Below are positions 55,801 to 64,000 of a stretch of DNA of 64,000 bases, piece after piece. This stretch comes from Cytophagales bacterium WSM2-2. GTDB lineage: Bacteria; Bacteroidota; Bacteroidia; Cytophagales; Cyclobacteriaceae. A program made the position numbers and the translations under genes. The notes under the pieces were generated by a model. It was not told where the DNA came from, did no database searches, and saw only the letters and a program-made list of their open reading frames with translations. Every line of letters starts with the position of its first letter. The first letter of the stretch is position 1. The stretch covers positions 434,001 to 498,000 of the forward strand of contig BNHL01000001.1 in the NCBI GenBank assembly GCA_015472025.1. The letters are read 5' to 3'.

Positions 55801-58800
55801 TATGTAAAAGAATAATTATTATCCGAGCCTCCTGATGGAACCAAGTCCCCCGTATACAGCCCTGCATTACTTGATGATATCGTGCTTGAATTAACAACTG
55901 GAAGAATATCGATGACCGACTGCGTCTCCGAATTGACAAATCCTGAATACGCTATCGTAAATGCCGGATTGGCACTTCCATAAGATCTGCTCGTATTGTT
56001 AGCTGCTACCGTCAAAGATGCCTTGGTAATCGATAAAATCCCATTTGCATAAGTGAATGTATAATTCCCAGAAACACCTCCTGAAGGCACTATGTTAACA
56101 CTCCCTACTGGAGTTGTCGCTGTCGCTGTGCTTGTCACTGTAGGTGGTGTCGTTAGGTTCCCTTGTGTGTCTCCATTTACAAAACCAGAATAAGAAACTG
56201 TAAATACAGGATTCGTAGCTCCGTAAACTCGCGTAGCGTTGACACCCATTACTGTTAATGACGCCTTGGTAATAGATAAAGACCCAGTTACATAAGTGAA
56301 TGTATAATTTCCGGAAACACCACCTGATGGCACTATGTTAACACTCCCTACCGGGGTTGTCGCGGTCGCTGTACTTGTCGCTGTTGGTACAGTGGTTAAG
56401 TTAGCCGTGCCCTCACCATTCACAAAACCAGTGTAACTCATTGTAAACGCTGGGTTAGCTGCACCGTAAACCCTGCTCGCATTGTTCGCTGTTACTGTTA
56501 AAGGAATAGAGGCAATATTAATTGTAGCCGTAGAAGTGGCTGCTGCAAAAGTACTCGTAGCTGCTTGTGAAGCTTGTACCTGTAATTGACCTGCTCCTGT
56601 GATAATTACATGCCCTGTCGTATTGACCGTAGCCCCTGTTCCACTAACCACAGAATAAGTTATTGATCCCGATGAGTTAGATGCAGCTGTAAGATCAAAT
56701 GCTGGATTACCATAATTCTTATTGACATTATTGAAAGTAAGGCTTGGAACAGGCAAAGCAGAAACAGTAAGCACTACCGTTTTACAAAGTGCATTATAAT
56801 TTGTAGTGGCTGTTACACAAGCCTGAAGGTTCACTGTTCCCAATGAACCACCCAGATGAATTAGCGACCCTGTTAATGTTGCAATTGCCGGACTTAAGGT
56901 TTGATCTGTATAACTAAATGTGCCAGGTGAAGTGCTCGTTGCACCAAGGGTGAAATCAGGATCTGTTATGTTTTTGGAAAGATCATTAAACGTAATGACT
57001 GGATTAATTGACGTGATCGTTAAGTTGCCTGGAATGTATGTAAAAGAATAATTATTATCCGAGCCTCCTGATGGAACCAAGTCCCCCGTATACAGCCCTG
57101 CATTACTTGATGATATCGTGCTTGAATTAACAACTGGAAGAATATCGATGACCGACTGCGTCTCCGAATTGACAAATCCTGAATACGCTATCGTAAATGC
57201 CGGATTGGCACTTCCATAAGATCTGCTCGTATTGTTAGCTGCTACCGTCAAAGATGCCTTGGTAATCGATAAAATCCCATTTGCATAAGTGAATGTATAA
57301 TTCCCAGAAACACCTCCTGAAGGCACTATGTTAACACTCCCTACTGGAGTTGTCGCTGTCGCTGTGCTTGTCACTGTAGGTGGTGTCGTTAGGTTCCCTT
57401 GTGTGTCTCCATTTACAAAACCAGAATAAGAAACTGTAAATACAGGATTCGTAGCTCCGTAAACTCGCGTAGCGTTGACACCCATTACTGTTAATGACGC
57501 CTTGGTAATAGATAAAGACCCAGTTACATAAGTGAATGTATAATTTCCGGAAACACCACCTGATGGCACTATGTTAACACTCCCTACCGGGGTTGTCGCG
57601 GTCGCTGTACTTGTCGCTGTTGGTACAGTGGTTAAGTTAGCCGTGCCCTCACCATTCACAAAACCAGTGTAACTCATTGTAAACGCTGGGTTAGCTGCAC
57701 CGTAAACCCTGCTCGCATTGTTCGCTGTTACTGTTAAAGGAGCAGGATTGATTGTTAATGTTCCATTAACAAAAACAAATGTATAATTGCCTGAAAGGCC
57801 GCCAGAAGGAACAATATTAACAGTACTGCCTACTGGCGTTGATGGCAAAGCCGAGCAAGTAGCAACTGGTCTAACTATATCTGAAACTGACTCTCCATTT
57901 ACAAAACCAGAATAATTTAAAATAAAAACAGGATTGGCCAATCCATAAGTTCTGCTAGCGTTGGAAGCCGTTACTGTTAAGGGTACTGGAGTGATATCCA
58001 GATTACCATTAACATAGTTAAATAAATAATTGGCGGCACTTCCGGGAGTAATCATGTAAATGGGAAAAATAGTTCCTCCACTGGAGTAAATTGACGCATC
58101 AGACTTAAATGTTGGGGGGGTAATCAGGTTTGCTACTGATTCCCCATTTACAAAGCCAGAATACGTAGCGGTGAAAGTAGGATTATTGGCACCATATGAT
58201 TTACTCGCATCATTGGCGGTTACTATTAAAAACCTTTTAGAGACACTCAATGATCCGTTCACATAGCTGAAGCTGTAATTATTAGAGGTGCCTCCGGAGG
58301 GTATAATACTGCTGATTGTGCCTGCTGGTGTGGAGGTGGTTGCAGCACATGTTGCAGTGGGCGTAGTCATTAAATCGGCTTGCGTCTCTCCATTCATAAA
58401 ACCTGCATAAGAAAAGAGGAATGTAGGATTGGGGTTTCCATAAAATTTGCTAACACTTACTGCTGTTACCGTCAATGGAGCTTTAGTTATTGTTAAAGTT
58501 CCATTGACATAATTGTATGAGTAATTACCAACTGTCCCGCCTGAAGGTATAATGCTTACTGTTCCTACTGGGGTGGAACTCGTTGCTGCGCAACTTGCTG
58601 TTGGTTTTGGGTTTGGAAGATCAGTTGGACCTTCCGAATTTACAAATCCTGAATACGTGACATTATATACTGTATTATTCGATCCATAAGGACTACTATT
58701 GTCTAAAGCTTTCACAGTCAGCGTTGCCGGGGTGATGGTTAAAGTTCCACTCACATAACTAAATGAATAGTTAGCTGCATTACCAAAAGTGGCTACGTCT

Positions 58801-61328
58801 ATAGAGTAATTTCCTACGGAAGTGAAGATTGACGCTAAGCTTGCAAATGAAGGCGAGGTACTAAAAACTGATGTGGACTCACCATTCACAAATCCAGAAT
58901 AGGTGGCTGTGAAGGTAGGATTTACAGCACCATAGGTCTTACTGGCATTAGTTATTGTCACTGTCAATGGCGCTTTGGTTATTGTCAATGAGCCATTCAC
59001 ATAATTAAAAGTGTAATTATTTGAAGTACCGCCAGAAGGTACAATGCTTACTGTTGTGTTTACGGGTGATGTACCTACTGCGGCACTTCCAGCTGTAGAC
59101 GGGGTTAACAAATTCGCAGCTGTCTCACTATTTACAAAACCAGAATAAGAAACTGTAAACACAGGATTAGCTGCTCCATAGACTCTGCTAGCATCTGTTG
59201 CTGTCACTGTCAATGGAACTTTGTCTATTATCAATGAGCCATTTACATAGTTAAAGTTATAGTTTGACGCGACTCCTCCTGAAGGCACAATGGAAGCCGT
59301 GCCTACTGGTGTAGTGGGTGTTGCCAAACTATTTGCAGTGGGTCGTGTACCGAGGCTGAATGGTGTGTCTCCATTTACAAAGCCTGAATAGGTCACGCCA
59401 AAAATTGGATTGGCAGCTCCGTAATACCTATTCGAATTATTTGCGGTAACAGTAAGGATTGCCGGGCTAACTGTAAATGATGAAGTTATCATGCTGGCAA
59501 AACAGTTGGCATCGGCCGCCTGTGAAATTTGCACGGAAACCGGACCAGTTCCTGTCGTTGTAATTAATCCTGATGAAACAGTGGCTGGGCCCGATAAAAC
59601 AGAGTACGTGATGGCTCCAGTTGAATTGGAGGCAATATTCAAAGCAAATGACGGGGCACCGTATGTTACTGAAACGGTGTTGTTAGTAATCGTAGGTGCG
59701 ACTTTGGCAATTGATATAGATCCTATAATGGCGGAACTGGCATAGTAGTTTGCGTCAGCCCCTACAGTAGCTTTTATAAACATATTACCTGCGCCTGTAA
59801 TCGTTACCAAGCCAGTCGAAGGGTTAACTGTTCCTACATTTGCACCTGAATGCACAGAGTAAACTATGGCGCCAGATGAATTGACCGATGTAGCCATATT
59901 AACTGTAGGCGTTACACCAAATGACCCATTCTTTGGTGATAACGTGATTATCGTTGGTGTGGATTTTATAAATCGAAAGGTTACAAAAACGGGAGCCGCA
60001 GGGAAAAAAGTTGCGTTGCCTGTTTGTGTTGCCATAAGGGTAACTAAACCTGTACCTGTTGGTGTTACTGTATTACTTGACAAAGTAGCTGGACCACTAA
60101 CCAATGTAAAGGTCACGGGCAAATTTGATGATGCTGCTGGTGCTGGAGAAATACCAACAGAACCAAAATGTATTTGAGAATCCAGTTGCGATCCAATACT
60201 AATAGACTGAAAGGTTTTGCTGCTTACAGCAGCCATACCAGTTGTAAGTGCATTTGGCGCTGACGCGTGCGGTGTAAATGTGGCACCACCTGTAAATGCA
60301 ATATAACTCAAAGTAACATTTGTAAAGTAAGCACTTTTTCCTGCACCCATACTTATGGTTGCATAATTCCCTGCAGAGCTACTTTGAATGCTGCATGAAG
60401 AACTTGATGATCCCATTGTCGAAATAGTACCGGTAATAGTTTGAGTAGTAAATGCAGGCAAAGACAGATTACCACCAGTTATTATAAGATTATTTATACT
60501 ATTTGCACCATTAATTGTAGCACCCCGGACTTCCAAATTATTAAAAGTATTATTTTGATAGATGGTGGTATAATTTGAAGTTACATTGTTATAAACCTTA
60601 CCACCACCTTGCAAAGCTGAGCTTGCATTCGGGAAAACAATTGTTGATGTACCTGCATTAAGCACTGCCGATAATAACGGTGATTCAGTGAAAAGCGTCC
60701 CAATAGTAATATTGGAGCTTCCTAAGTTTAAGGTTGTGTTTACTGTGCCATTTTGAGTAAAACTATTGCACTTTAGATCAAAACCATTAGTATTAAGAGT
60801 ACCTGATGACAATGTGAAGGCTGCGGTAGTTCCACTAAACACTAGATTGCTTAACAAATTCCAAGCTCCACTACCAGCCCCACCATCATCAAAGTTGAGG
60901 TTGGTGTTGATCAAATTCTGATTTCCAATATCGATAGTTTGAGTCGTTGCTGATTTGAAATTGATGACTGATATACTATATACACTAGCATACTGCGGTA
61001 TAATCAGATTACCATAAACATCCAATGATTTGTTGTTGCCATTGAAACTGGTATTGAAAGTAATTGTAGAACTCCCCGTGAAATCAAGGCTTTTTGTTGT
61101 ACCTGCAATATCCAGAACCGCTATTCCCCCTCCCGAGTTTTCATCAAAAAAAACATCTTGAGTAGAGGATGGTACAGATGCCCCACTTGCTCCTCCGGAG
61201 GTTGTAGACCAGTTGCCTACACTCGACCAATTTCCATTTCCTCCAGGTACCCAGTACCTTTGAGCGAAAATACTTGTTGAGGCCGCTAATAAGCATGCCA
61301 ACAAAATAACTCTTTTAAAAATATTCAT
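52830..61328 (-). CDS. Giant MBG-repeat surface protein with T9SS sorting domain
   Basis: A 2,832-residue secreted protein. Signal peptide MNIFKRVILLACLLAASTSI ends at about residue 22. The N-terminal region begins RYWVPGGNGNWSSVGNWS, a motif frequent in secreted Bacteroidota proteins, and is serine/threonine/asparagine-rich. There follow at least sixteen MBG-type repeats of about 81 residues, each with an S/T-R-x-YG-x-x-NP-x-F motif and an ending GNYxFxYVxGxLxI. Between them are Ig-like beta domains (about residues 1480-1620 and others). The C-terminus is a type A T9SS sorting domain (CYPNPSEKEITIQWPQ; GMFIINV). Probable adhesin or gliding-related surface protein. Three internal stretches are nearly identical at DNA level. 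Confidence 0.9.
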   Translation of the reverse strand: MNIFKRVILLACLLAASTSIFAQRYWVPGGNGNWSSVGNWSTTSGGASGASVPSSTQDVFFDENSGGGIAVLDIAGTTKSLDFTGSSTITFNTSFNGNNKSLDVYGNLIIPQYASVYSISVINFKSATTQTIDIGNQNLINTNLNFDDGGAGSGAWNLLSNLVFSGTTAAFTLSSGTLNTNGFDLKCNSFTQNGTVNTTLNLGSSNITIGTLFTESPLLSAVLNAGTSTIVFPNASSALQGGGKVYNNVTSNYTTIYQNNTFNNLEVRGATINGANSINNLIITGGNLSLPAFTTQTITGTISTMGSSSSSCSIQSSSAGNYATISMGAGKSAYFTNVTLSYIAFTGGATFTPHASAPNALTTGMAAVSSKTFQSISIGSQLDSQIHFGSVGISPAPAASSNLPVTFTLVSGPATLSSNTVTPTGTGLVTLMATQTGNATFFPAAPVFVTFRFIKSTPTIITLSPKNGSFGVTPTVNMATSVNSSGAIVYSVHSGANVGTVNPSTGLVTITGAGNMFIKATVGADANYYASSAIIGSISIAKVAPTITNNTVSVTYGAPSFALNIASNSTGAITYSVLSGPATVSSGLITTTGTGPVSVQISQAADANCFASMITSSFTVSPAILTVTANNSNRYYGAANPIFGVTYSGFVNGDTPFSLGTRPTANSLATPTTPVGTASIVPSGGVASNYNFNYVNGSLIIDKVPLTVTATDASRVYGAANPVFTVSYSGFVNSETAANLLTPSTAGSAAVGTSPVNTTVSIVPSGGTSNNYTFNYVNGSLTITKAPLTVTITNASKTYGAVNPTFTATYSGFVNGESTSVFSTSPSFASLASIFTSVGNYSIDVATFGNAANYSFSYVSGTLTITPATLTVKALDNSSPYGSNNTVYNVTYSGFVNSEGPTDLPNPKPTASCAATSSTPVGTVSIIPSGGTVGNYSYNYVNGTLTITKAPLTVTAVSVSKFYGNPNPTFLFSYAGFMNGETQADLMTTPTATCAATTSTPAGTISSIIPSGGTSNNYSFSYVNGSLSVSKRFLIVTANDASKSYGANNPTFTATYSGFVNGESVANLITPPTFKSDASIYSSGGTIFPIYMITPGSAANYLFNYVNGNLDITPVPLTVTASNASRTYGLANPVFILNYSGFVNGESVSDIVRPVATCSALPSTPVGSTVNIVPSGGLSGNYTFVFVNGTLTINPAPLTVTANNASRVYGAANPAFTMSYTGFVNGEGTANLTTVPTATSTATATTPVGSVNIVPSGGVSGNYTFTYVTGSLSITKASLTVMGVNATRVYGATNPVFTVSYSGFVNGDTQGNLTTPPTVTSTATATTPVGSVNIVPSGGVSGNYTFTYANGILSITKASLTVAANNTSRSYGSANPAFTIAYSGFVNSETQSVIDILPVVNSSTISSSNAGLYTGDLVPSGGSDNNYSFTYIPGNLTITSINPVITFNDLSKNITDPDFTLGATSTSPGTFSYTDQTLSPAIATLTGSLIHLGGSLGTVNLQACVTATTNYNALCKTVVLTVSALPVPSLTFNNVNKNYGNPAFDLTAASNSSGSITYSVVSGTGATVNTTGHVIITGAGQLQVQASQAATSTFAAATSTATINIASIPLTVTANNASRVYGAANPAFTMSYTGFVNGEGTANLTTVPTATSTATATTPVGSVNIVPSGGVSGNYTFTYVTGSLSITKASLTVMGVNATRVYGATNPVFTVSYSGFVNGDTQGNLTTPPTVTSTATATTPVGSVNIVPSGGVSGNYTFTYANGILSITKASLTVAANNTSRSYGSANPAFTIAYSGFVNSETQSVIDILPVVNSSTISSSNAGLYTGDLVPSGGSDNNYSFTYIPGNLTITSINPVITFNDLSKNITDPDFTLGATSTSPGTFSYTDQTLSPAIATLTGSLIHLGGSLGTVNLQACVTATTNYNALCKTVVLTVSALPVPSLTFNNVNKNYGNPAFDLTAASNSSGSITYSVVSGTGATVNTTGHVIITGAGQLQVQASQAATSTFAAATSTATINIASIPLTVTANNASRVYGAANPAFTMSYTGFVNGEGTANLTTVPTATSTATATTPVGSVNIVPSGGVSGNYTFTYVTGSLSITKASLTVMGVNATRVYGATNPVFTVSYSGFVNGDTQGNLTTPPTVTSTATATTPVGSVNIVPSGGVSGNYTFTYANGILSITKASLTVAANNTSRSYGSANPAFTIAYSGFVNSETQSVIDILPVVNSSTISSSNAGLYTGDLIPSGGSDNNYSFTYMSGDFTINKIDPVIVFSDLFKNNAAADFSLNATSTPTGIINYTDLSSNGLIGLSGTAVHLNGGTGSVNLQACTSATTNYNSVCKTAVLTISNLPIPTVTVNNVSKKYGDAGFDLAATSNSNGAITYSVLSGSSATVNAAGHVVITAVGQVQVQALQAATGSFGPSASTATITITQGDAVISNFTDLTKTINDVDFDLAATTNSDGIVSYQLLTGNAVSLSGKTIHILGSGVATLRASVSATVNYLAASQDITLTVNKLSQTITFGSIPSKTFGAAQQFTISATASSSLPVTFSVTSGPATILGGTVTITGAGDVAIKASQAGDANYNAANDVTQTFSVAKAAQTIMFGALATKLQGDQPFTLSVTASSTLAVAFSITSGPATVSGSTITLTGAGTVVVKASQAGNANYSAAADVSQSFCVTPSKPVISFSTANPEIPVLTSSSTQGNQWYLNGTAISNSTSATVNGDHAGSYTVQVTIGGCTSLMSDAKAVIVTTVEKGVVEFSCYPNPSEKEITIQWPQSERVQQVQIIDMSGRVMSSGGEEMVNKPITIESYGQGMFIINVKSAQGISKAKFIKK
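52833..53075 (-). other. C-terminal type IX secretion sorting domain
   Basis: The last 80 residues have the type A pattern YPNPS near the start, VQIIDMSGRV in the middle, and GMFIINVKS at the end. In known systems the domain is cleaved by PorU-type sortase and leads to secretion through the T9SS. Confidence 0.85.
54624..55268 (-). repeat. Partial third copy of the 1,236-bp tandem repeat
   Basis: This 645-bp segment matches the corresponding parts of the two complete copies; below 54624 it starts to diverge and by about 54566 the likeness is lost. It encodes three MBG repeats. Confidence 0.9.
55269..56504 (-). repeat. Complete copy of the 1,236-bp tandem repeat (second)
   Basis: 412 codons in frame, covering three MBG domains and two Ig-like domains. 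In all spot comparisons it is identical to 56505-57740. Confidence 0.92.
56505..57740 (-). repeat. Complete copy of the 1,236-bp tandem repeat (first)
   Basis: N-terminal-most copy; identity stops abruptly at 57740, where the sequence after CTGTTAAAGG changes. The offset to the next copy is exactly 1,236 bp at several checked anchor points (57740/56504/55268 and 57177/55941/54705). Confidence 0.92.
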
Positions 61329-61592
61329 AGTTGGGCTGTTTGTTTATTTTTTTAAAAAACAACTTTCGAGTATTTTATTGTAACCCATCTATGAGAATTA
61401 ACAGACTGTTAGATAAAATGATTAGAATGATTAATTCACTTATTTGTATAAGCCTTAGGTATACTTAGTTTTAAAAGGGCGCTTAAGAGTCAAGTATCAT
61501 CGGCCTTTGCACTGTTGGTGGGATATATTCTCTGTCAAAATCCTCTGTATTCCTTATTTTTGCTCTCTTAATCGAGGTTATTTTTCATTTTC

Positions 61593-64000
61593 ATGGCACT
61601 TTCTACTAAATACAATCCGGTTGAAACGGAAGACAAATGGTATCAATACTGGATGGAAAAGGGCTTTTTCCATGCCAAACCAGCACCAGGCAAAGAACCT
61701 TTCACGATAGTCATGCCTCCGCCCAATGTGACGGGCGTCTTGCACATGGGACATATGCTCAACAATACCATCCAGGATGTGCTCATCCGGAAGGCGCGTA
61801 TGGAAGGCAAGGTTTCGTGCTGGGTGCCGGGTACTGATCACGCCTCGATCGCCACCGAGGCAAAGGTGGTAGGTATGCTCCGCGAAAAAGGGATCAAGAA
61901 ATCAGACCTCACACGCGAGGAGTTTTTGAAGTACGCCTGGGAGTGGAAAGAGAAATACGGGGGCATCATTCTCCAGCAGTTAAAAAAACTGGGAGCGTCC
62001 TGTGATTGGGAGCGTACGCACTTCACCATGGACCCCGACTATTACAAAGCGGTAGTCCGTGTGTTTATCGATCTCTATAATAAAGGGTACATCTACCGCG
62101 GGTTGCGGATGATCAACTGGGATTGCGAAGCGAAGACTGCATTGTCCAATGAAGAAGTTTTATACAAAGAAGAAGGCGAGCGTTCGGTATTGTATTCTGT
62201 AAAGTATAAAATAAAAGATACAGACGAGTGGATCACCATTGCCACCCAGCGCCCTGAAACAATCATGGGCGATGTAGCCATTGCCGTGAATCCGACAGAC
62301 GAGCGATACAAAAAACTGATCGGCAAGAAAGTTCTCGTGCCCTTCATCCTTCGTGAGATCCCGGTCATCGCAGACGACTACGTTGACAAAGCCTTTGGAA
62401 CGGGTTGTTTGAAAGTGACTCCAGCCCACGATGTGAATGACTATGAGATCGGCTTGCGTCACAACCTGCCCGTCATTGACACCATTAATGATGACGGCAC
62501 ACTGAATGCAAAATGTGAGCTGCCCAAGTTTATTGGCAAAGATCGTTTTGCTGTTCGCAAGGAAATTGTACGAGATCTGAAAGAAGCAGGGCAACTTGTG
62601 AAGGAAGAAGAGTTTACCACACGCATTGGCCGCAGTGAGCGAACCAACTCTGTTGTTGAACCCAAACTTTCGTTGCAGTGGTTTGTGAAGATGAAAGACA
62701 TCTCTGTTCGCGCAAAAGATGCGGTAGAGAATGACGAGATCAAATTATATCCCAACAAATTCAAGAATACGTATCGCCACTGGATGGACAATGTGCGCGA
62801 CTGGTGCATTTCACGTCAGCTCTGGTGGGGACACCGGATTCCAGCATGGTATGCGCCTGATGGAACATTTACGGTAGCCGAAACAGAAGCGGAAGCATAT
62901 GCAAAACTTAAATCGCAAATTCCAAATCTCAAATTGGAGGAGATCAGGCAAGATTCGGATGTGCTCGACACGTGGGCTTCGAGTTGGCTGTGGCCGATGG
63001 AAGTATTCAAGGGGTTTAATGAAAAAGACTTTACGAACGGGAAGATCAATTCAGGTAACAATGTCGACCTGAAATTCTTCTATCCTACACAAGTCCTTGT
63101 GACGGCACCTGAGATCCTTTTCTTCTGGGTAGCGCGAATGATCATTGCAGGATTTGAGTACATGGATGAAAAACCGTTCTCTGATGTGTACCTCACCGGA
63201 ACCGTTCGCGACAAGCAAGGCAGGAAGATGAGCAAGTCGTTGGGCAACTCCCCTGACCCGATCGATCTGATTAAAAGTTATGGAGCTGACGGTGTGCGAA
63301 CAGGTATGCTTTTCAGTTCGGCTGCGGGCAATGATCTGCTCTTCGATGAAAAGCTGTGTGAACAAGGTCGGAATTTCTCCAACAAAATCTGGAATGCATT
63401 CCGACTGGTGAAAGGCTGGGAAATTGCGAAAGGCGCTCAGCCGGAAGAAAACAAAGTTGCCATTGAGTGGTTTGAATCAAAGCTGAATAAATCCATTGCA
63501 GAGCTGGAAGATCATTTTTCAAAATTCCGGATTTCCGATGCGCTTCATTCTCTGTACAAATTAGTATGGGATGATTTCTGCTCCTGGTACCTGGAAATCA
63601 TAAAACCCGAGTTTGGAAAGCCAATCGATGAAACAACCTATCAAAAAACAGTTTCATTTTTTGAATCGATCCTGAAATTGATCCATCCTTTCATGCCTTT
63701 CATTTCAGAGGAATTATGGCACGAGTTGAAAGAAAGGAAGATGGAGGATTGCATCATCAATGCCGAGTGGCCAAAAGCTAAGACGGCAGATCAGAAAATT
63801 GTTGATCAATGTGACACTGCTTTTGAAGTGATCACTCAAGTTCGAAATACACGTAATGCCAAAGGAATTTCTCCAAAGGAAAGCCTGGCACTCAGCATCA
63901 ACGGATCAACCAAGGACCTTGAACTTTTCAGTTCGGTGATTAAGAAACTGGCAAACCTGAAATCCATTGAATCAGTTTCAGGAAAGTTGACCAACGCTAC
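61593..64000 (+). CDS. valS: Valyl-tRNA synthetase, N-terminal part (cut by window end)
   Basis: Open from ATG 61593 to the end of the window, 802 codons, so the C-terminal end lies outside. It charges tRNA-Val. The HIGH-type signature is HMGH (residues 51-54, in [10 protein letters not shown]), the editing domain follows, and the KMSKS motif begins at Lys545 ([14 protein letters not shown]). Also visible are [16 protein letters not shown] and [12 protein letters not shown], both typical of the family. It starts 264 bases after the giant gene's start on the opposite strand; no exact -7 box is found in that gap. Confidence 0.96.
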   Translation, partial: MALSTKYNPVETEDKWYQYWMEKGFFHAKPAPGKEPFTIVMPPPNVTGVLHMGHMLNNTIQDVLIRKARMEGKVSCWVPGTDHASIATEAKVVGMLREKGIKKSDLTREEFLKYAWEWKEKYGGIILQQLKKLGASCDWERTHFTMDPDYYKAVVRVFIDLYNKGYIYRGLRMINWDCEAKTALSNEEVLYKEEGERSVLYSVKYKIKDTDEWITIATQRPETIMGDVAIAVNPTDERYKKLIGKKVLVPFILREIPVIADDYVDKAFGTGCLKVTPAHDVNDYEIGLRHNLPVIDTINDDGTLNAKCELPKFIGKDRFAVRKEIVRDLKEAGQLVKEEEFTTRIGRSERTNSVVEPKLSLQWFVKMKDISVRAKDAVENDEIKLYPNKFKNTYRHWMDNVRDWCISRQLWWGHRIPAWYAPDGTFTVAETEAEAYAKLKSQIPNLKLEEIRQDSDVLDTWASSWLWPMEVFKGFNEKDFTNGKINSGNNVDLKFFYPTQVLVTAPEILFFWVARMIIAGFEYMDEKPFSDVYLTGTVRDKQGRKMSKSLGNSPDPIDLIKSYGADGVRTGMLFSSAAGNDLLFDEKLCEQGRNFSNKIWNAFRLVKGWEIAKGAQPEENKVAIEWFESKLNKSIAELEDHFSKFRISDALHSLYKLVWDDFCSWYLEIIKPEFGKPIDETTYQKTVSFFESILKLIHPFMPFISEELWHELKERKMEDCIINAEWPKAKTADQKIVDQCDTAFEVITQVRNTRNAKGISPKESLALSINGSTKDLELFSSVIKKLANLKSIESVSGKLTNA

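Noticed and set aside
59491..60177. Frames of 84 and 103 residues opposite the giant MBG gene
   Set aside because: Hydrophobic, valine-rich translations are the mirror of the repetitive sense sequence.
1..64000. Insertion sequences, prophage, integrative element or tRNA genes
   Set aside because: No transposase, integrase, terminal inverted repeat or cloverleaf was seen on reading through the window; a dedicated search might still find a degraded one.

Overview
The window reads as a chromosomal segment of a member of the Bacteroidota, most likely order Cytophagales. The evidence is a C-terminal type IX secretion sorting domain on a giant surface protein, many FtsX-type permeases of the kind common in that order, Bacteroidota-style -7 boxes (TAnnTTTG) before rnpB and several genes, many Spase II lipoproteins, and a KdpD sensor split from its kinase. 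No tRNA, rRNA operon, CRISPR array, transposase, integrase or phage gene was seen, so this looks like resident chromosome and not an island.

Layout. 1-7.6 kb: the C-terminus of a membrane pyrophosphatase, a TlpA-like thioredoxin lipoprotein, an array of 21-bp repeats, an M1 metallopeptidase, a small exported protein and a MacB/FtsX permease. 7.7-21.8 kb: a potassium region with a 116-aa unknown protein, a 27-aa membrane peptide, kdpF-A-B-C, an outer-membrane barrel, a KdpD-like ATPase/USP protein without a kinase domain, a separate membrane histidine kinase, a sigma-54 NtrC-type regulator, a coiled-coil lipoprotein and the Kup transporter. 22-27 kb: a second FtsX permease, a pentameric ligand-gated ion channel homologue, RNase P RNA, an AraC regulator and a DinB protein. 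27-39.9 kb: a Rieske oxygenase, a PIF1-type helicase, an SPFH protein, an unknown exported protein, LigD next to an MHS-type MFS transporter, a GMC oxidoreductase with its subunit-3 partner, and a TIGR02757 protein. 39.9-47.1 kb: OmpA and LysM/RlpA-like envelope proteins, an NfeD protease, GNAT and a LytS-type sensor. 47.2-51.5 kb: GNAT, HAD and a FAD oxidoreductase / type III PKS / methyltransferase cluster. 51.6-61.3 kb: two lipoproteins and an 8.5-kb MBG-repeat adhesin-like gene. 61.6 kb to the end: valS, cut by the window edge.

How the genes work together. The best-supported functional unit is potassium homeostasis: the high-affinity Kdp ATPase, the low-affinity Kup carrier, a pyrophosphatase with the K+-dependent signature, and a three-gene sensory path (KdpD-like module, histidine kinase, sigma-54 activator) in place of the classical KdpD-KdpE pair. 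The second unit is a predicted phenolic-lipid pathway with the same enzyme classes as the Streptomyces srsABC operon. The most striking DNA structures are the 21-bp array at 2343-2572 and a 1,236-bp tandem repeat, apparently identical at nucleotide level, inside the giant adhesin gene.
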